Assembly: GCA_013397695.1 (NCBI GenBank)
Contig: VYZI01000027.1
Location: 1-64,000, forward strand
Source of the DNA: Centropus unirufus
Lineage: Eukaryota > Chordata > Aves > Cuculiformes > Centropidae
Length of the DNA: 64,000 nt
Direction: 5' to 3'
In this document: in pieces, positions 12,683-26,333 of the stretch
How positions within the stretch are numbered: position 1 is the first letter of the stretch
Layout of the letters: the number at the start of each line of letters is the position of its first letter
Position numbers and translations under genes: made by a program
Notes under the pieces: model-generated
The model's input: the letters and a program-made list of their open reading frames with translations, nothing else
Databases searched by the model: none
What the model was told of the DNA's origin: nothing

Positions 12683-15154
12683 TTGCCTCATTCAATTCCT
12701 GCTGAGCAATTGCTTCTGCAGAAACTAGAAAAGAGAGGCGTGTAACCTGGGGAATTTGCGGGGGTCACAGCTTATGTTAGCAAAAGGCCCCAACTGTGCT
12801 CACAACTCCTGGTTGTGCCTTAAGGGCACAGGATGAGGCTCACAACAGCAGCTGGGGTGAAGCCAAGGTTATGGCTGAAGGCAAGAGCATCACCAGTGCT
12901 CTCTTACTTCTCAGCAAAGCTATTGAAGAAGCAGCAGTGAGGGAAGAGTTGAGGCAACCAGGGGATGGGTATGTGCAGCTTTATGGCCCTTGCCTTTAAA
13001 TGGCTATGTGGCTGGAAGATGGATTTTCTACCAACTTGATTGTTGGCACCAGCCTTGCATCCTGATAGCCTCCTGGTTTTCTCAGTTTGCTGGCAGGATG
13101 TACATCTGTAGAGCCACATGAGAGCTGTCAGTGGCTAGTTCTATTAGTATGCACCCTGTGGATCCCTGCAGGGCTCTCTGCTTCAGCTGGTTTGCCCTGT
13201 TAGGGCTACAGGTGTGGAGGTGCACCCGGGGCTACCTCCTCACTTAAGCCAGGGGCTTCCTTGCATATTAGCGGTCAGACTGGGGTCGTACAGAGGAGTG
13301 AAATGCCTTGTGCTCACTCCAGATAAGAGAGGAGGTGATGCTGATAGGCATGAGAGAAACATCCCAAACAACTAACTGAAGCAGAAATGTGGTTTACAGC
13401 TCAAGTGTTTACCCTACTTGTTGGCACTCTCAGGCAAGGAGAAGGTGAGAGCTGGTCTGGGGGAGCATGGCTACACTATGATGTGCAGCAGACAGTCAGG
13501 TCTTTTCTTTCTAGCCATAAACGTTCGTAAAACCAGATGTATTGTAACTGGCAGCTTAGATGATGGGCATTTCCTTCCAGACTAACAAAAAATGCTGTGT
13601 GCTCTGACTAGTGGGGGACAGAAATTCTGAATTGAAGCCATTTTAAGCTAGCAAACTATTTTTCTGATTTTCCTAGAGCTGGCCATCTATGGCCTTCTGT
13701 GTTTGCTCCAGCATGTAATGTTTTGTAATGAAGTGGTGAGGTCTCAGCAGGCCTCATTCTGTCACTGGAACAATGGAGCATGGACTCTCTTTATATCCTG
13801 AAGGGCATCAAATAGTAAGAACAAGAGAAGTTGTCCAGCTGTGCTTCAGCTGGAATACTTCTCTCTTTTCATTTCTTCAGTCAGCCTTAGCGGACAGCAC
13901 AGCTGCTTGATGCACTTATCTTCCAAGGAGGATACTTAAAATCTAAGTAGAAAACTGGATTGAAGTGTAGTATATCTAGCATGAAGAAGTATGAATTCCC
14001 CCTGCTGGAATATCCTTCCTCTCACTGGGATTATACCAGCAAGGAATGTGGTCTGCTACTTGACAGCTCTCTACACAATCTGATTGATGGCATCACTGGT
14101 GGTGGTTTTTATCATCTAGAAATTAGTTCCTAACTTTAGTCACCTCAGGTGATTTACACGTGAAAATATCACATAGCTTGCAAAAATCAGGGAAGAATAA
14201 GTAAAAGAATACCAAAACAAACTGCTTTGCTCTTACAAGGACTAGGGTTACTCAGGTTTCTTGGGAGTGCTGGGTTATTTGCTGCTTGGTTTAAACCTCC
14301 TGCAAAGTCCGCATGGAGGTGAAGTGGGTGAAACCCACTGACTGGTCTGCCAGCTCAGAGGAGAGCCTGGGGATGGCTGCCATGGCCTGCTGGGGCTCAA
14401 CATGTCACAGAGAAGGAAGCCGAAGCATCCCCCGCACTGGTCTGTGGGAGATGTGCCTGTGAAGGTGCCAGCAGATGTTTGCTGCTTGCAGCCTGTCTCC
14501 AGCTGCTTGCCACAGCAAGGTGAAAATGAGCCAGGCAATCACCTTAAAGAGCAAGTTTTGAAGGGAGCAGGTTGAGGGACCTTTGGGGATGGTGGTGGTG
14601 GGAGCATCTTGGCCAGCACAGCTGCAGCCGGAGGAGGATGTATACCTCCACCTGTATCTTTCTGCTGGGAAAGGACCACCTGGGAGGCAAAGCCCACCTC
14701 AGCAGGGACCTGGGGAAGTCGGTGGTGACAAAATGATTCCCCTGCACCCACTGAGGTGAATCAAATGGGCTGCATAGGGAACAGCTCATATGTTAAGCCC
14801 ATCATACTTGCTATTGGATTTGTTGTTGAAACCACTACAGAGAGCAGCATGTTTCCAGGAGCCTGGCTCCAGCAAGCAAACTTCCCTGTGTCTTCCTGCT
14901 GGCTTGGGGAGGATTCAAGGCTGGGGATCCTTTACCTCCTCCATGCCAACTTGACTGGAGCCACATCTCAAGACAGTTCTTTGATATCCTATACAAAGGA
15001 TTGTTCCTCATGGCATTTGTGTCACGAAATAATATGTCTCTGCAAAATTTAATCTGATTAAAATGCAAAGAATTAGGACGGGAGACTGGATATGTACAGA
15101 CCAGTATTTATGTATCTGTTTCTTTTGTTAATAGATAGGTCTGCCAGTCCCACA
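12683..15154. other. Gene-free stretch, nothing recognised
   Basis: There is no supported gene or repeat. The sub-region 14280-14760 is GC-richer and rich in CTG/CAG words, which leaves overlapping frames open on the minus strand for 70-90 codons, but no domain or splice context supports coding. Confidence 0.5.
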
Positions 15155-15237
15155 AGAACTTAAGCATGCATTTAGTGTTCCCGGTGGCTAATCCCATGAA
15201 AGTCTATTCCCAGCGTATAGTTAGGCACGCACGTACA
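15155..15237. repeat. Ancient palindromic (MITE-like) repeat copy
   Basis: The order of motifs is GAACTTAAGCATGCATTTAG, then TAATCCCATGAAAGTCTATT, then TATAGTTAGGCACGCACGT. This matches the layout of an old amniote palindromic element in which a CACTTAAGCATGTGCTTAA arm, a centre resembling CCCATTGAAGTCAATGGGA and an inverted AAGTTAAGCACGTGCTTAA arm follow one another. The two arms here (TTAAGCATGC and GCACGCACG) have diverged but stay in inverted order. The same arm motif occurs at 41996-42120. The family is recalled from memory and no library search was made. Confidence 0.45.
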
Positions 15238-15877
15238 TCTGTAAGAGGCATGGACTGCACGACCCCAATACTGATGTGCTGACTCAGCGGTTGCATTGTG
15301 ATTGTCTGCATGTCTGGAGCATCTCATCAGACCTAGGGATGTATAAACCCTCGCTGTCCGGATCTACAAGGTATTAAGTAAGACTTGGAAAAAGGAGGAC
15401 TGGCAAGGAGATGCAAGACATTACGTTTAATGATGTGAAATAATGGTTGAAGCCAGGCACAGGATCATTAAATAATTGCTTTGGTTGTCCATTACTTACT
15501 TCAGCCTTCCCTCTGCCTCTGTGGAACGCTGACTCTTGTGCTGCCTGCCTACCAATGGCGCAGTTGCCATCACTTTTTTCCAAAGGACACTTCTGTTTAG
15601 TATTTTGAAAGCAGGCCTAAAACGTACACAAGTATCAGTGTTAGGCAGAGGAAGAGAGAGCTCGGAGATAATGCAGTATACGCGCATAGTAAAGCGTGTG
15701 CCTTATCTCTCAGTAAAATTGATGCATTACTATCAGTGACACAACAGGATTCCTAATTACTGCAACTTACAGCCTTTGATACGAGACCATCAGAATTTTT
15801 GTCTGCAATCTGATAAAAAGCCAACTGTACCAAAGCAGCAAAGAGATTAAAGGCAAAACAGACAATTAAAGGAAATG

Positions 15878-15895
15878 GGGGGAGGGGGGATGGGA
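15878..15895 (+). repeat. G-quadruplex-capable G tract
   Basis: GGGGGGAGGGGGGATGGG holds two six-G runs and one three-G run separated by one and two bases. Splitting the longer runs gives five G triplets in 18 bases, a compact quadruplex candidate on the plus strand. The flanks are AT-rich. Confidence 0.7.
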
Positions 15896-16301
15896 CACAA
15901 CAACAAATGAAACATTACAGGCTAGGATTTGAATTATATAACGTATTTTATACGGAAAGGACTCAGCATATATTACAGTGCTGTCTTGAAGGCAGATCTA
16001 TTGCCCATGTGAGACTGGATTGACTTACATCGGTGTGTGGGTACTGCTGTACAGTGATGGGATGTCTAGAGCATCTGTCATTGTGAATTCTTCCTTCCTG
16101 CAAAGGCCCAGTAGACCTCGATACCTGGGGAGATATGCTGGGTTTGGCTTTCAATTCAACTTGAAACAAAAGACAACTTAAGGCTGCCAGATTGTGCCTA
16201 GTTTCAGATCAAACCCCTGCGAAAGTAGTGAATGGAGCATGGTTTCCACTCGAAACCATAAATCAGTCTTGATTTACTTGAAACTTTGCCCAGTTTTATT
16301 G

Positions 16302-16326
16302 TTTTTTTTATTATTATTATTTTTTT
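16302..16326. repeat. T/TTA low-complexity tract
   Basis: A T8 run passes into four TTA units and a second T run, with unremarkable flanks. It is a simple-sequence tract with no further content. Confidence 0.8.
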
Positions 16327-19300
16327 CAAACTTGGCCTGTGTTCTAGGTTTGTAACAAAACCTAAAACAAACATCACTGGGTTTCAGGTTTAGTTGTGAA
16401 AATTTAACACATAAACCATTTTCTTCTGGGGGGAAGGGAGGAAGCTGGCCTGGGCGCTAAGGCTGAGGTTTGTTTTTTACTCACTTTGAGAATGATGGTG
16501 ACAGTTTGTAATTTCTACCTTGAAAGCAGCTGCAGAAGAGGCTTTTTCGGTCAACATCAGACCTGAAGGACAGAATGGAAGAGGGTGACCATCATGTTCC
16601 CATTTGGATTTCCAGCCTGGTTTTCTCATCGCTGTTAGCAATGGGGAGCACATTAGTGCAGAGAAGCCCCGCTGTCTCGCTGCTATTCCATTTAACTCAG
16701 ACCTGCACAGCTCCAAATCAGGGTCAGCATTTGATAGCATGGAGGCCAAAGATAGCAGGAGGACAGATTTCTCCTGGCACATGGTAGGATCAGCAACTGG
16801 GAACCACGCCACCACCCAAGAAGGAGCTGTAAGAAATTGCAGTGTCCAACTCATGCTGAATTCCCATCTCACCAGGAGCGAGGCTTGTAATGTACGAAAG
16901 CAAGATACCATCCATTAATCACTGGCAGCATTTTGTCTTTCTATGAGTTAGGAACTTCTGATTCCTCTTGTGTTTTTCCCAGCAAGCTGAGCTTCACATT
17001 TTGGAAAGAAAGTCCAAGCTGGGATGCTACCCCTGCTACCCTTCTGGTCTGGCAGGGAAACCAGAACTCCAGCATTTTCCCATTAACCCAGCACTCCATG
17101 TGCCATGTTGTGTGGTGTGAAAAGGAGTTTGTTTTTTTTTAACCAAATTACTACTGTGCACAAGGTGTGACTACAGAGGTTATTGCCACACTAGAAATTT
17201 GCTGCTGTCTCTGACGAGCATAGATACGCTGTGTGGTCATTACAGCTTTTGACCTAGAAGCGTGAATGCTAACACCAGGGCCCTCTTGTTGTGCCCGGTT
17301 ATAATCACAGGAAGCTCATTCATTATTCAGGTCCTGAAGAAGGTAATCAGTTTGGATGGGAGGGGTAAATTAATCATTTCCTTTTACACTTGATAGAGCA
17401 ATTCATTCTGTCGTGAGAATATTTGGAAGGGGAGTTTCAGTAAATCCTGAGTAAAACCTGAGATTTCAATCAGATGTTGTGGTTCAGCTTTGCCGCTCCT
17501 TTTCACTTTAAGCTTACTTCCCCTGTCTCCTCACAATAGGGCCTTTCTCAAGGCTAAGTTATGCTTCCCACAACCATCCTTTTGAGGTAACTGAGAGAGT
17601 AGATAATTTCTCTTCCAGGGAATGGACTGGGAACCTAGGGAAGGGCATCTGCTGTCCCCATTCAGGGGGCTGCATGAGAACCCGAAATAAAATGCCCAAG
17701 GCAGTACAGCTACAACTATCTCCAGCCACCAGTGGCAAAAAGCAGATTAGAAACCTCCAGTTTCCTGGGCTGTTGGGACAAATCCTTTCTGCCTCTGCCC
17801 GGGCCATTAGGCACTGCAGAAATCTCCCAGCTTGCTGTTACAAAAGGATCTGAAATAACACTCGTTTGTCTGCTGTCCTGGGCTAGGTTCATGGGATGGG
17901 GGAGGTAGTGCCCATCTCCAGCACTCTGTGTCCTCCTGGTGCTGCCTGATTCTTGCCGGGATATTTTAGCCTTTCCAGGGGTGACCACTGAAATATCATA
18001 GGGCATAGAATTGGAAAATAAGGAGAACTGAAGCTGGGGCTTTTTTTTTTTTTAATGTTTGCTTATTTTATTATTATTTTTGGGTTTTTTTGTACATTGG
18101 GGTTTTTATGACATCAGGCTTTAAACCACTAGTTCTAACTATGACATTTCAAAACCATAGTCCAAGAATATCACCAGGTGTTTTAGGGACATTGCTGTCA
18201 TGGTGGGTTTAGGTGCTTGTCTAAGTCCTGCCCGTCTTGGTGGGCTGTGTGCCATGGGGACTTTCATGCTACTTCATAACACTGAACTGGCTTCTTTGGC
18301 CTAATTGCTTACCTGTCTGCTGCAATCTCATTGTGCCAAGTACAGGCTTTTTGAAGGCTCCTGACAGTGCCTATTTGGCTGGCTGGGACTGGATCTTATT
18401 TAAATTAGAACAAGGAGAAAAAGAGAAATGAGTGTTTCCTGAGATCAGAGGATCACCTTTCTGTTGCACCAGTGGGAGACAAAGCTTGTTCCTTAATTGG
18501 AAGGGATGAGACTCCCACGGCACAAGATGCCATTGCATTTCTAGTTGGCTACAAGAGAAGACAGAACTGTGTGCTACAGAAATTTGTAGTCAGCCAGGAT
18601 TGCATGACTGTGGCTCCACTTTCCATTTATGATATACAGTTACTACTCTTTTTAGTACTAGTTAGTATTAGTGTGAAATGGTCTTTTTTAGACCTTTTCT
18701 CCTTGCAGCACCAGTGCTTCTTTATCTATATCATGGCAGTGAAAATGTTATATGCTACCTACCCAGCTGCACACCCTGTTAGTTTATGGAGATGATAAAG
18801 GGGTTTTAAGTTAATCCAGCTGATTTAGGAGTGCTCTGATACAGAGCTGACCTTTAGCTTCATCTTGACAGCCAGCAGAGAGTAGTTCCATCAGAGGAAC
18901 TTGGTACTAAGGTGTTTTTAAGCTGATGTAAGTACTCCTTCTCACTCAAGATTGTATTGGGATGATGCTTTGAATATTGAGAGTTAAATCTGTTAGTGGG
19001 CAAAACACTGCCGTGGGGTTGCAAAGTCCTTGCCAAATCAGGTAGTACTAGCTGGACCAAGCTTGGAGTGAAGTGACGAAATGTTGGCTGTGTAAATGCC
19101 TGTTGGCTGGACGTTGGTCGCAAGGCTGCTTGCTAGGACATATTGCTGTCAGGCAGTAGCTGCAGCTGTTCCTTTGTCAGACGATGGCCAAAACATGTAT
19201 TGATTGTGCCAAACCATTTGGTTTCTGATCTTTTTCTGGTTCCTCATGTCTTGAGTATAGTTTCTGCTCTTCAGCTTCTGCTCTTTTCCCTGAGTGCTGG

Positions 19301-22300
19301 TGCCTATCAGTGCAAACAGTGGTCTTCTCAGCAATTCCTGTATGGAGGCTGTAGTTCAGGGGCACAGGAGTAGGGAGGATTTCCCTGCTCTGTCTGCCTG
19401 GGTCGTGGGGCCTTTCAGTGTGCTCGGGAGCACCATGTCCAAAATGATTTTTGAGACTTGCCTTCCTGGGAAGCTTGTGTCATATAGGTAGACCTTACTC
19501 TGTCAATACAATGCTTTTGCCTGTGGGATTTTTGCCCTGAAGTGATGTGATTCTTTGCTGCTATGGTTGAACCCAGGCAACATCGTTACTGACAAAGTGA
19601 TGTAGCTCAACCTCCCCTACCTCCTCATACACTGTAATCCAAATAACTGTGTTGGTAAAACAAATGGCAAAGTTACGGAAGAGAGTTTGAGCTGATCTAA
19701 TGGCAGATTGCTGCTAGAAGAGGAGCATATCCTCTCTTTCCCTGTCCACTCCCATTCTGTCCTCAACCACGACTATTCTGCTTCCAGCTTTGTGCCAATC
19801 TTCAACCTGTTTAGGATCTTTCAGGTAAATGCACTGAACCAGAGGCTTGAAAAATGAAAACTAAAGAGAAAAAGTAAAAACCTAAATCCACACACATGAA
19901 AAAGGAGATTTTTTGACCACGCTAATGAGCAGAGGGATCCAGCACCTGAGAAAGGAAGGGACAGAACACAAAGTGAAAATGAAAACTGCAATGAGGATGG
20001 ATATGGGATAAGGAAGAAAAGAGAAAGGAAGGAGGAAGAGGAGAGCAATGAACTGTTATTTAAGTTCAGCCATTTGGTAGAACTTCACCTTCTTCCTGTT
20101 GCTGAAGCCTCAAGGTGAGAGACCCATCCTCTGCCTTGCATCTTTGGCAGAGACTTTTGCCCTTTGTTTGGAAATGGGTCTGGCAGCAGCAGCAATGACA
20201 GCCACCGCACCTGCTAGCACGCAGGAATGTGGGGGGCACATGACAATTTAGGTCTCCCTGCTCCTTGTACCTGGACTAAGCTGTTGGCCTCAGCTTATGG
20301 AGCACTGCTGACGGACATATTTGTGCACAAAGACCTGGGAAGAAGCAGGGAGTTAAGCTCTGAGGCAGGGAGGAAACAAGCTGAGACGAATGTAAGAAGC
20401 ACTGTTTTCAGGCTGCAAGACATGTAATAACTAACCTGAACAGAAGTACTCTATCCCAGCAAGGTGTTAATTATATGCCTTGTCTTTCTGGATATGTGTG
20501 AACAGGGTCTCTTTGCCCACTGGGAACAATAGGTGTAATTATTATTTAGTTGGAAAGGGAGGAAGCCCAGCTGCCTTTAATGCACAGGATTAAATGAAGG
20601 CCAATAAAGTGCATGCACACGTGGCCTCACTCTGTGCCTTAGTGTAACCTACAGAGTTTGCCAGTGTAATTCTAGGGTGAGGAAAGAAACCAACTCCCCC
20701 ACTGCTGGCAAGGCGCTGGTGTAGACAGAGCTGTGCTGACAGATGAGTGTTTCTGACAGTTTAGCGTGTCTGGGTATGTAGGTGGCATTCCTGTAGGCTG
20801 AAATTCCCTTTGGTGGCACAGGCCATGCCTCTGCTAGGGGGTTCAGCCCATGCCACAGTAGCTCTCGCAGGGCAGGCAAGGACAGTTGCACTTTTTCTGT
20901 TGTTACTATGAGATTTCTCCTAGCCCAGGATGATATTTTTTTATGCGTTAATTTGCTGGTGTTCCAGATGTATTATGGGGTATAGGGTATACTTGTAACA
21001 GTTGAGCTCTGTGTTTCAGTCTCTGGCTAAGGAGTGTCATAGGGGAACTAAATCTCTGAGGCTGAAACAGGAAAGTATTTATGCCAGAAGGTGATGCAGA
21101 ACTGCTCAGGTCTGCTGGAGGGAGGCAGGGGGCTGGATTGTGAGGACTTCGTAAAGACAGAGAATGACCTACTGGAGCCTGTGTATGTCACACACTTTCT
21201 CCCCCCATTTCGAGAGCTAAATTAGAAGTTAAATTTCAAAAGCCACCATAAGACTGGCTATGTAGAGAGTGATACTGCTATGTCTCCAGCAGTATCTGCT
21301 TCATTCTCCCTGTGTAGGACATCCCCTATGCAGAACAATCCCGTGACACAAAGCTGCCCAGCTCTGCTCCCTGCACCAAACCCTAGATGCTGCTCACTGC
21401 CTTTTCAGCACACTCTGTTGCAGTGTGTTGCTCCAGCCTGTACATTCGCTCATTCACTTTGGTAATCAGAGGATTTTCCCCTCCTGGCTGAACACACAAA
21501 GTGCGGACCTTTGTGTCAACATCCATGCTGGCTCTGATTTCAAGAGTTGACTGTCATCAAGCATCAATGACACCAGGGAGCTTTCTGCTAGGTATGGTCC
21601 AGACAACTGCTTGGATGGATCTTGTTAATGACTTATGTGCAGCTGTAGAAGAACATGGAAACCTTCTCTGCCAGAATGCTAGAGGAATTTCTAAGTTTAA
21701 CCCTCCATGGAGTACCCTAGGCTTTGAATGTGATCAAAAGGGCATCTTATGGTAAATGAGATTAATTTTATTAGGAGGGAAAATGTAAGAAATTTAGCAT
21801 TCAATTTGTTCACAAGTACAGTAATTGTTGGTTGGAAAAAAGCATAGAGACCGGCTTAAACAACCATGGTTAAATGAAATCTGAGAGTGCAAACATAGAG
21901 CAAAGATCTTTGCTGCTACCTTCCCAAAGCGTAAGAACTGGGCAAAAAGGTGCTTTGACTAAAGTTTCTTTCCCTCTGCTAAATGCATGCTTTTCCTGAA
22001 GAGGTGCCATGTATAAAGAAGAAATCATGCTAAAGGCATAATTTTGTTTTCCAAGTCAATGTTTCATTTGCCTCCTCTTAAAATATACATTTCTTTGCTT
22101 ATGGTCGTGGCACGGCTGTACATATTTTCTGTTCTCTTCAGGGGTGGTTTGCTTTGTTGTCATAGCAATGCCTTCTAACTCCTGCACTCACCAGCTCCTT
22201 TTCAGGTTCCTGCAGGCTGCAACCAGTCCCTCATTGTGATGATCACATCTCCTAGCAGCTTGAATGTCTTTTTTTTTTTATCTCCTGACTATAGGCACAT

Positions 22301-24159
22301 TCAGTAGCATGATTCCAAAGAATTCTTCTGGCTCAAACAGGTTTTCAGCTTGAAAACAAAAAAAGAGGCAATAACATTTTTTGTAGCTGGGGATTTCGTT
22401 GTTATACTGATGATCTAATATTTCAACATTTGTATTCATTCATCTTCTTAGCTTTCTTGGGCATGAGATCTATAATTGCCTAGGTGATGTGACTATTGGA
22501 GAAGTGGTGCACCGGGCTAATCAGTGTTGCTTTATGTCTGTTTTGCCATAGGCTGTGATCACAATTGCAATGTGAGGCTGGGACGAGGCCAACTCATATA
22601 AAATTGTCCCCTTTTGCTGTCCAGTCTTGCCCGACGTCTTTCCTTCTGTAAAGTTCCACTTTCAGGGGCTCATCACCGCCCCTTGTGTTGTGCTCCATCT
22701 TGAACTGCTGGTGCTGCAGAGCTCTTCATTGTTCATTGTTATAAGCCAGTCAGGAAAGAGTTGAAGTTCACTACATGAGTGAAGGGGGTTAGGTGAATGT
22801 CTTAAACCCTCTTGGGTTGTCCAGGGCACTCTTTCAGTATGAAGTAGATGACCTCAGCTATGGGATATTGCAGGAGATGGGCAAAGTGGGATGAGATAAA
22901 AACTCAACTTTGCACTTAAGCTTTGGGCCCTGCTTTTCTGTGGGCTTCCCCCTCCTCAAACAAGTCACTCCCTGCGTTCTGCATGTCAGTGCACCCAGGG
23001 GGACAGGGAGGAAATATTTTCTGCCTCATGCAGCAGGGCAGAATCCTTTCAAGCCCATCTAAGCTTAGATGCCCCAAGTAAGGGCTGATGACAAATACAG
23101 GGCGAGCAGAGACTCTGTAATTTCTGCTGTCCATGGCAGACCACAGCAGGAAGCTCTGCGGGTCTGGAGGTACCGCTTGGTGGCTGCCCTGAACTAAGGC
23201 AGGGATGCTACTTTGAGCAACATACTTAGATTTAATTTGAAGGCGAGCATGGGCTGACCTCCCTGTATTATGCCTCCTGCATGTTCTGCAGTTGCTGGTT
23301 TCACATGTGCAAGGGAAATGCTTTCACAGGATGATTCTACCATCTTTCACTGCACAGCTCTCCCTCATATTTTTGAATGCAAGCCGTGTACCTGAGATGA
23401 TACAGGAAGCTTCCAAATTAGTGACCTAAAGGAGCCATAGCCTATGTGCCCACCCCCAAATATTTCCTTGAAGCAGATTATTACAGGGTTGCATTCCACC
23501 CTTACCAGACGAAATACAACTCACAGAACAGAGATGGCTCTTGCTCCAAAGAGCTTTGTTCATCACACAGTGGCTGTATGAGGTTGCTGGCTAATAGGTT
23601 GTTGTTGTTGGAATTAGTTTCAATATAGTTTTCTTTTTAGAGAGGAAGGCACGTATGCTATACAATTGAAAGCAATTTTAAAGGAACTTGCACTTTAATG
23701 AAACTCTTGGGTTTCAGTTCTAAAGTTACTAGTAGGCAGGATCATTAGTTATTTGCTGTCTTTGTAAACATTACGTTCAGTTTGGATTTTTGTTGTTTTT
23801 TAAATCCAAGATGTTTGATTTTTTTTTCCTTTTTTCCCTAAAGTAGGAATATTTATCTTTGAATCCTCCAACAGCTTTGGAATGCAGCCTCCACACAGAC
23901 TTTAATAGCAAAACCCACTTCTGACTCAGGGACCATTTGATGAAATGTCTAGAGAAGCAAAAAGCAGCAACAAAAAAAGCTTTACACAGATGCTTCCCTG
24001 TGACTAACAGAACGTCCACCCAAAGTGGAGAGAGTATAAGTACGTTTGTCATATGTGGGTGTATTTTTCCCATACATTCATTTTTAAAGCTATGCAGTAG
24101 AGCAGTATAAAATTATAGTTTTACAAATAAGCATTATTTGACCGTCACTGGGCTGAGCT

Positions 24160-24222
24160 GATGACTCACTCTGTGACCTCCATGTGAGTCTTTTGATTTT
24201 CTTGTTCCTCAGTAAGATGAGC
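24160..24222 (+). repeat. MIR-like ancient SINE relic
   Basis: The segment reads GATGACTCACTCTGTGACCT ... GTGAGTC ... TTGTTCCTCAGTAAGATGA. MIR has AGCTGTGTGACCTTGGGCAA, then GTCACTTAACCTCTCTG, then GTTTCCTCATCTGTAAAATG. The order and spacing fit the MIR core on the plus strand with heavy divergence. It could be chance similarity over this length. Confidence 0.35.
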
Positions 24223-25980
24223 TGGGAAACAGGCAAGAAAAAAAATAAAAGGCAAACCCAGAAGACATTCCTGACAATATGTTCCCTACCTAAGCTTTGT
24301 GTGTTGACTAGAAATACAACACTGGAAATAAGAGCTCGGCTTGCCCAGCCCTGTAGGAATTGTGGGTGGCCAGTGCCTCTTAAAAGCATGCTCTAAATAT
24401 GGGTTGTGGTGTCTGACCTATTCTGAAACATTAGCAGTAGAAGACTTGCAGTCAGCTGCCAATGTCATTATGGTGCCCCATTGTCATTGAGGTGTGAGCT
24501 GGGTCTTTTAGCAATGTAAATGTACCATTTCCAGAAGAACTTGGAAATGTTAGCCTTAAAAAGAGCTTACATGCTTCAGCATGTCTCTAGTCCTATCTGC
24601 CCCCATTGTTTACTTTCTGATACCAGGTTTCTCTTTGACCTGAAAGCTACATATTTGCACACAGACACCTTTTTAAAGAAAATAGACTCGTTATGTCCAC
24701 AAAGTAGTATAGCTGTATATTGTTTCCAGGGCCTGAAATATTATTTCATCCAACCCATGCAATATTAACAGCATTTTGTACGCTTTCTTGCTGGTCAAAA
24801 GTTGTGGGCCAAGTATCAAAGAATCACCAAGTTGCTTCAATTTTAAAGATTCAGTGTTTGCTGACCGAATACGGGTGCCTTTTCTGGATTTCCTTTGAAG
24901 CACATCAAGGTTATGTTTTGAATTATTTTTTGCAGAGGGTAGCAAGAAAAAGAAAATAACTTTCTTTAGTGACACTAAGGGCCATTTGCAATCTCCTGGC
25001 TCCAGGAACTGGGGTTTGAAGGGTGAAACTTGAAAATGTCTGTTTTGCCTCTGTCTTTGTTTTACATACATTTTCAGCTTATTTTCCTGTTGCTATTAAT
25101 TGCTTTTCTGTTTTACTTTCACTATGCTTTTTCCTGAGTTTCCCCCTAAGGGGCCATGATCTATTTTGAAGAGGACACAGCACTTATCTTAGAAAGAAAT
25201 CTGATTAACTTCAGTGTGACTCCTTCCTTCTGGCTACCAGTTACATGACGCTCTCCTGCCAACCTGCCATCATGTAGTAGCTACCTAGGAACAGTAATGT
25301 TAAGCTTTCCTTACACACCGAGTGACTTATTAGTTGTCAACTCTGAAGCATCTACACCATACCTTGAAGGCACGAGCTTGCTTCAGAGCTGACTCATGAC
25401 TGACAAACCAAATCTGCTGGATCTAAGTGCCACAGCCAAAGAAATAATTGCCATTCTTAGTCTGCATTGCCTGTCCATCATGTGCTGGCATTTCTGCAGC
25501 AGGGTTGGAGAGTGAGGACTGTTTCTCTCTGTCTTTAGGCCCAGTTCATGTTCTATTATTTAGTTTATGTGTCTGATGAGGATAGGACAATGATACCAGG
25601 GGAGCAAAGGCAGTGTTTCTCTATTCAGCTGTCCTCCTAGCAGGATTATCTTGCTGGCCACTGATGCTGTGCCTGCCCTTGTCCTTGCCTACTGTGGTTA
25701 GCTGCCTGGGACAAGACAGCAATCCAGGATGTGGGACGGGTGAGACCTGCAGGAGGATCAGCGTGATGGACAAGCCTGCTGAGCAATGGAGTTTATGAAG
25801 TGATACTGAAAATGGCTCCAGGAGGGTGACTCCTCCATCTCCTGAGCATGTAAACTGCTGAAGCTGAGTCACAATACCAGCTGTTTGGAAGGATAGGGGG
25901 CTGGAATGAAATATAGCAACAATTAACAAAAGAGAGATGTACTGAATAAGAGCCTCCTCCTTTTCATTTTCCTTATGGAT
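24223..25980. other. Gene-free stretch, nothing recognised
   Basis: The stretch is AT-leaning non-coding DNA. Short open frames (up to 126 codons near 24691-25071 on the minus strand) carry no recognisable domain and no conserved start or splice arrangement. Confidence 0.5.
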
Positions 25981-26333
25981 GTTACTGATTCATCCCTGTA
26001 GCAGCCCTGGCTCCCACCCAGGATGAAAAGGGCATAATATAGCTTATCTGGAGGCAGTGGCTATGGAAAGGAGGAACATTCCTGTTCAGTGTTTTGTACA
26101 GCAAATCTTCTCATACATGTCCTACCCAAATTGCTTAGGTACTGAGGCAGATGTAGCATGGGCAAAGAATCATGCTGGTTTGGCTTGCTGAGCTGTTTGA
26201 AGGTGGCTGTTACCAAGTGGGGAGTATCAGACACTGCAAGCAGTTGCGCTGGGAGCAGCTGATGCAGTGAAAGCTGCTTCCTATGCATCTTTATTTCATG
26301 CCTCTGTAAACACAACCCTATAACTACAGCTTC
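25981..26333 (-). repeat. Inverted duplication, left arm (CpG-depleted copy)
   Basis: The reverse complement of this segment aligns end to end with 29233-29563. Shared blocks include GTAGTTAYAGGGTTGTGTTTA, CACTGCATCAGCTGCTCCCA, ATGAGAAGATKTGCTGTACA, CTTTCCATAGCCRCTGCCTC and CATCCTGGGTGGGAGCCAGG. Identity by eye is around 80 percent with three small indels (9, 6 and 7 nt). On the minus strand an open frame of about 90 codons ends at a TAG that is shared with the other copy, and the 9- and 6-nt indels preserve that frame. However, neither copy has an ATG at the matching start, and amino-acid-changing differences (about 24) exceed silent ones (about 11), so coding function is not supported. At seven positions where the right arm has CG this arm has CA or TG. 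It may be an old segmental inversion-duplication or the arms of an unrecognised element. Confidence 0.85.

Larger units (their letters stand above)
15238..24159. other. Gene-free stretch with only low-complexity tracts
   Basis: No gene is supported. Besides the two tracts listed separately at 15878 and 16302, a T-rich stretch lies at 18041-18091 (T12 followed by TTATTATTATTTTTGGG-like sequence) and a T9 run at 22270-22279. Frames of 100-145 codons at 16477-16918 exist on both strands but overlap each other and show no domain. Confidence 0.55.

Noticed and set aside
16477..16918. Open frames of 144 (minus) and 104 (plus) codons over the same segment
   Set aside because: They overlap on opposite strands, show no domain, and lengths are within what 64 kb of non-coding DNA yields.
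19143..19373. Frame ending CKQWSSQQFLYGGCSSG, reminiscent of a Kunitz inhibitor FxYGGC motif
   Set aside because: The other Kunitz cysteines and their spacing are absent, there is no splice context, and the frame lacks a proper exon structure. Chance similarity.
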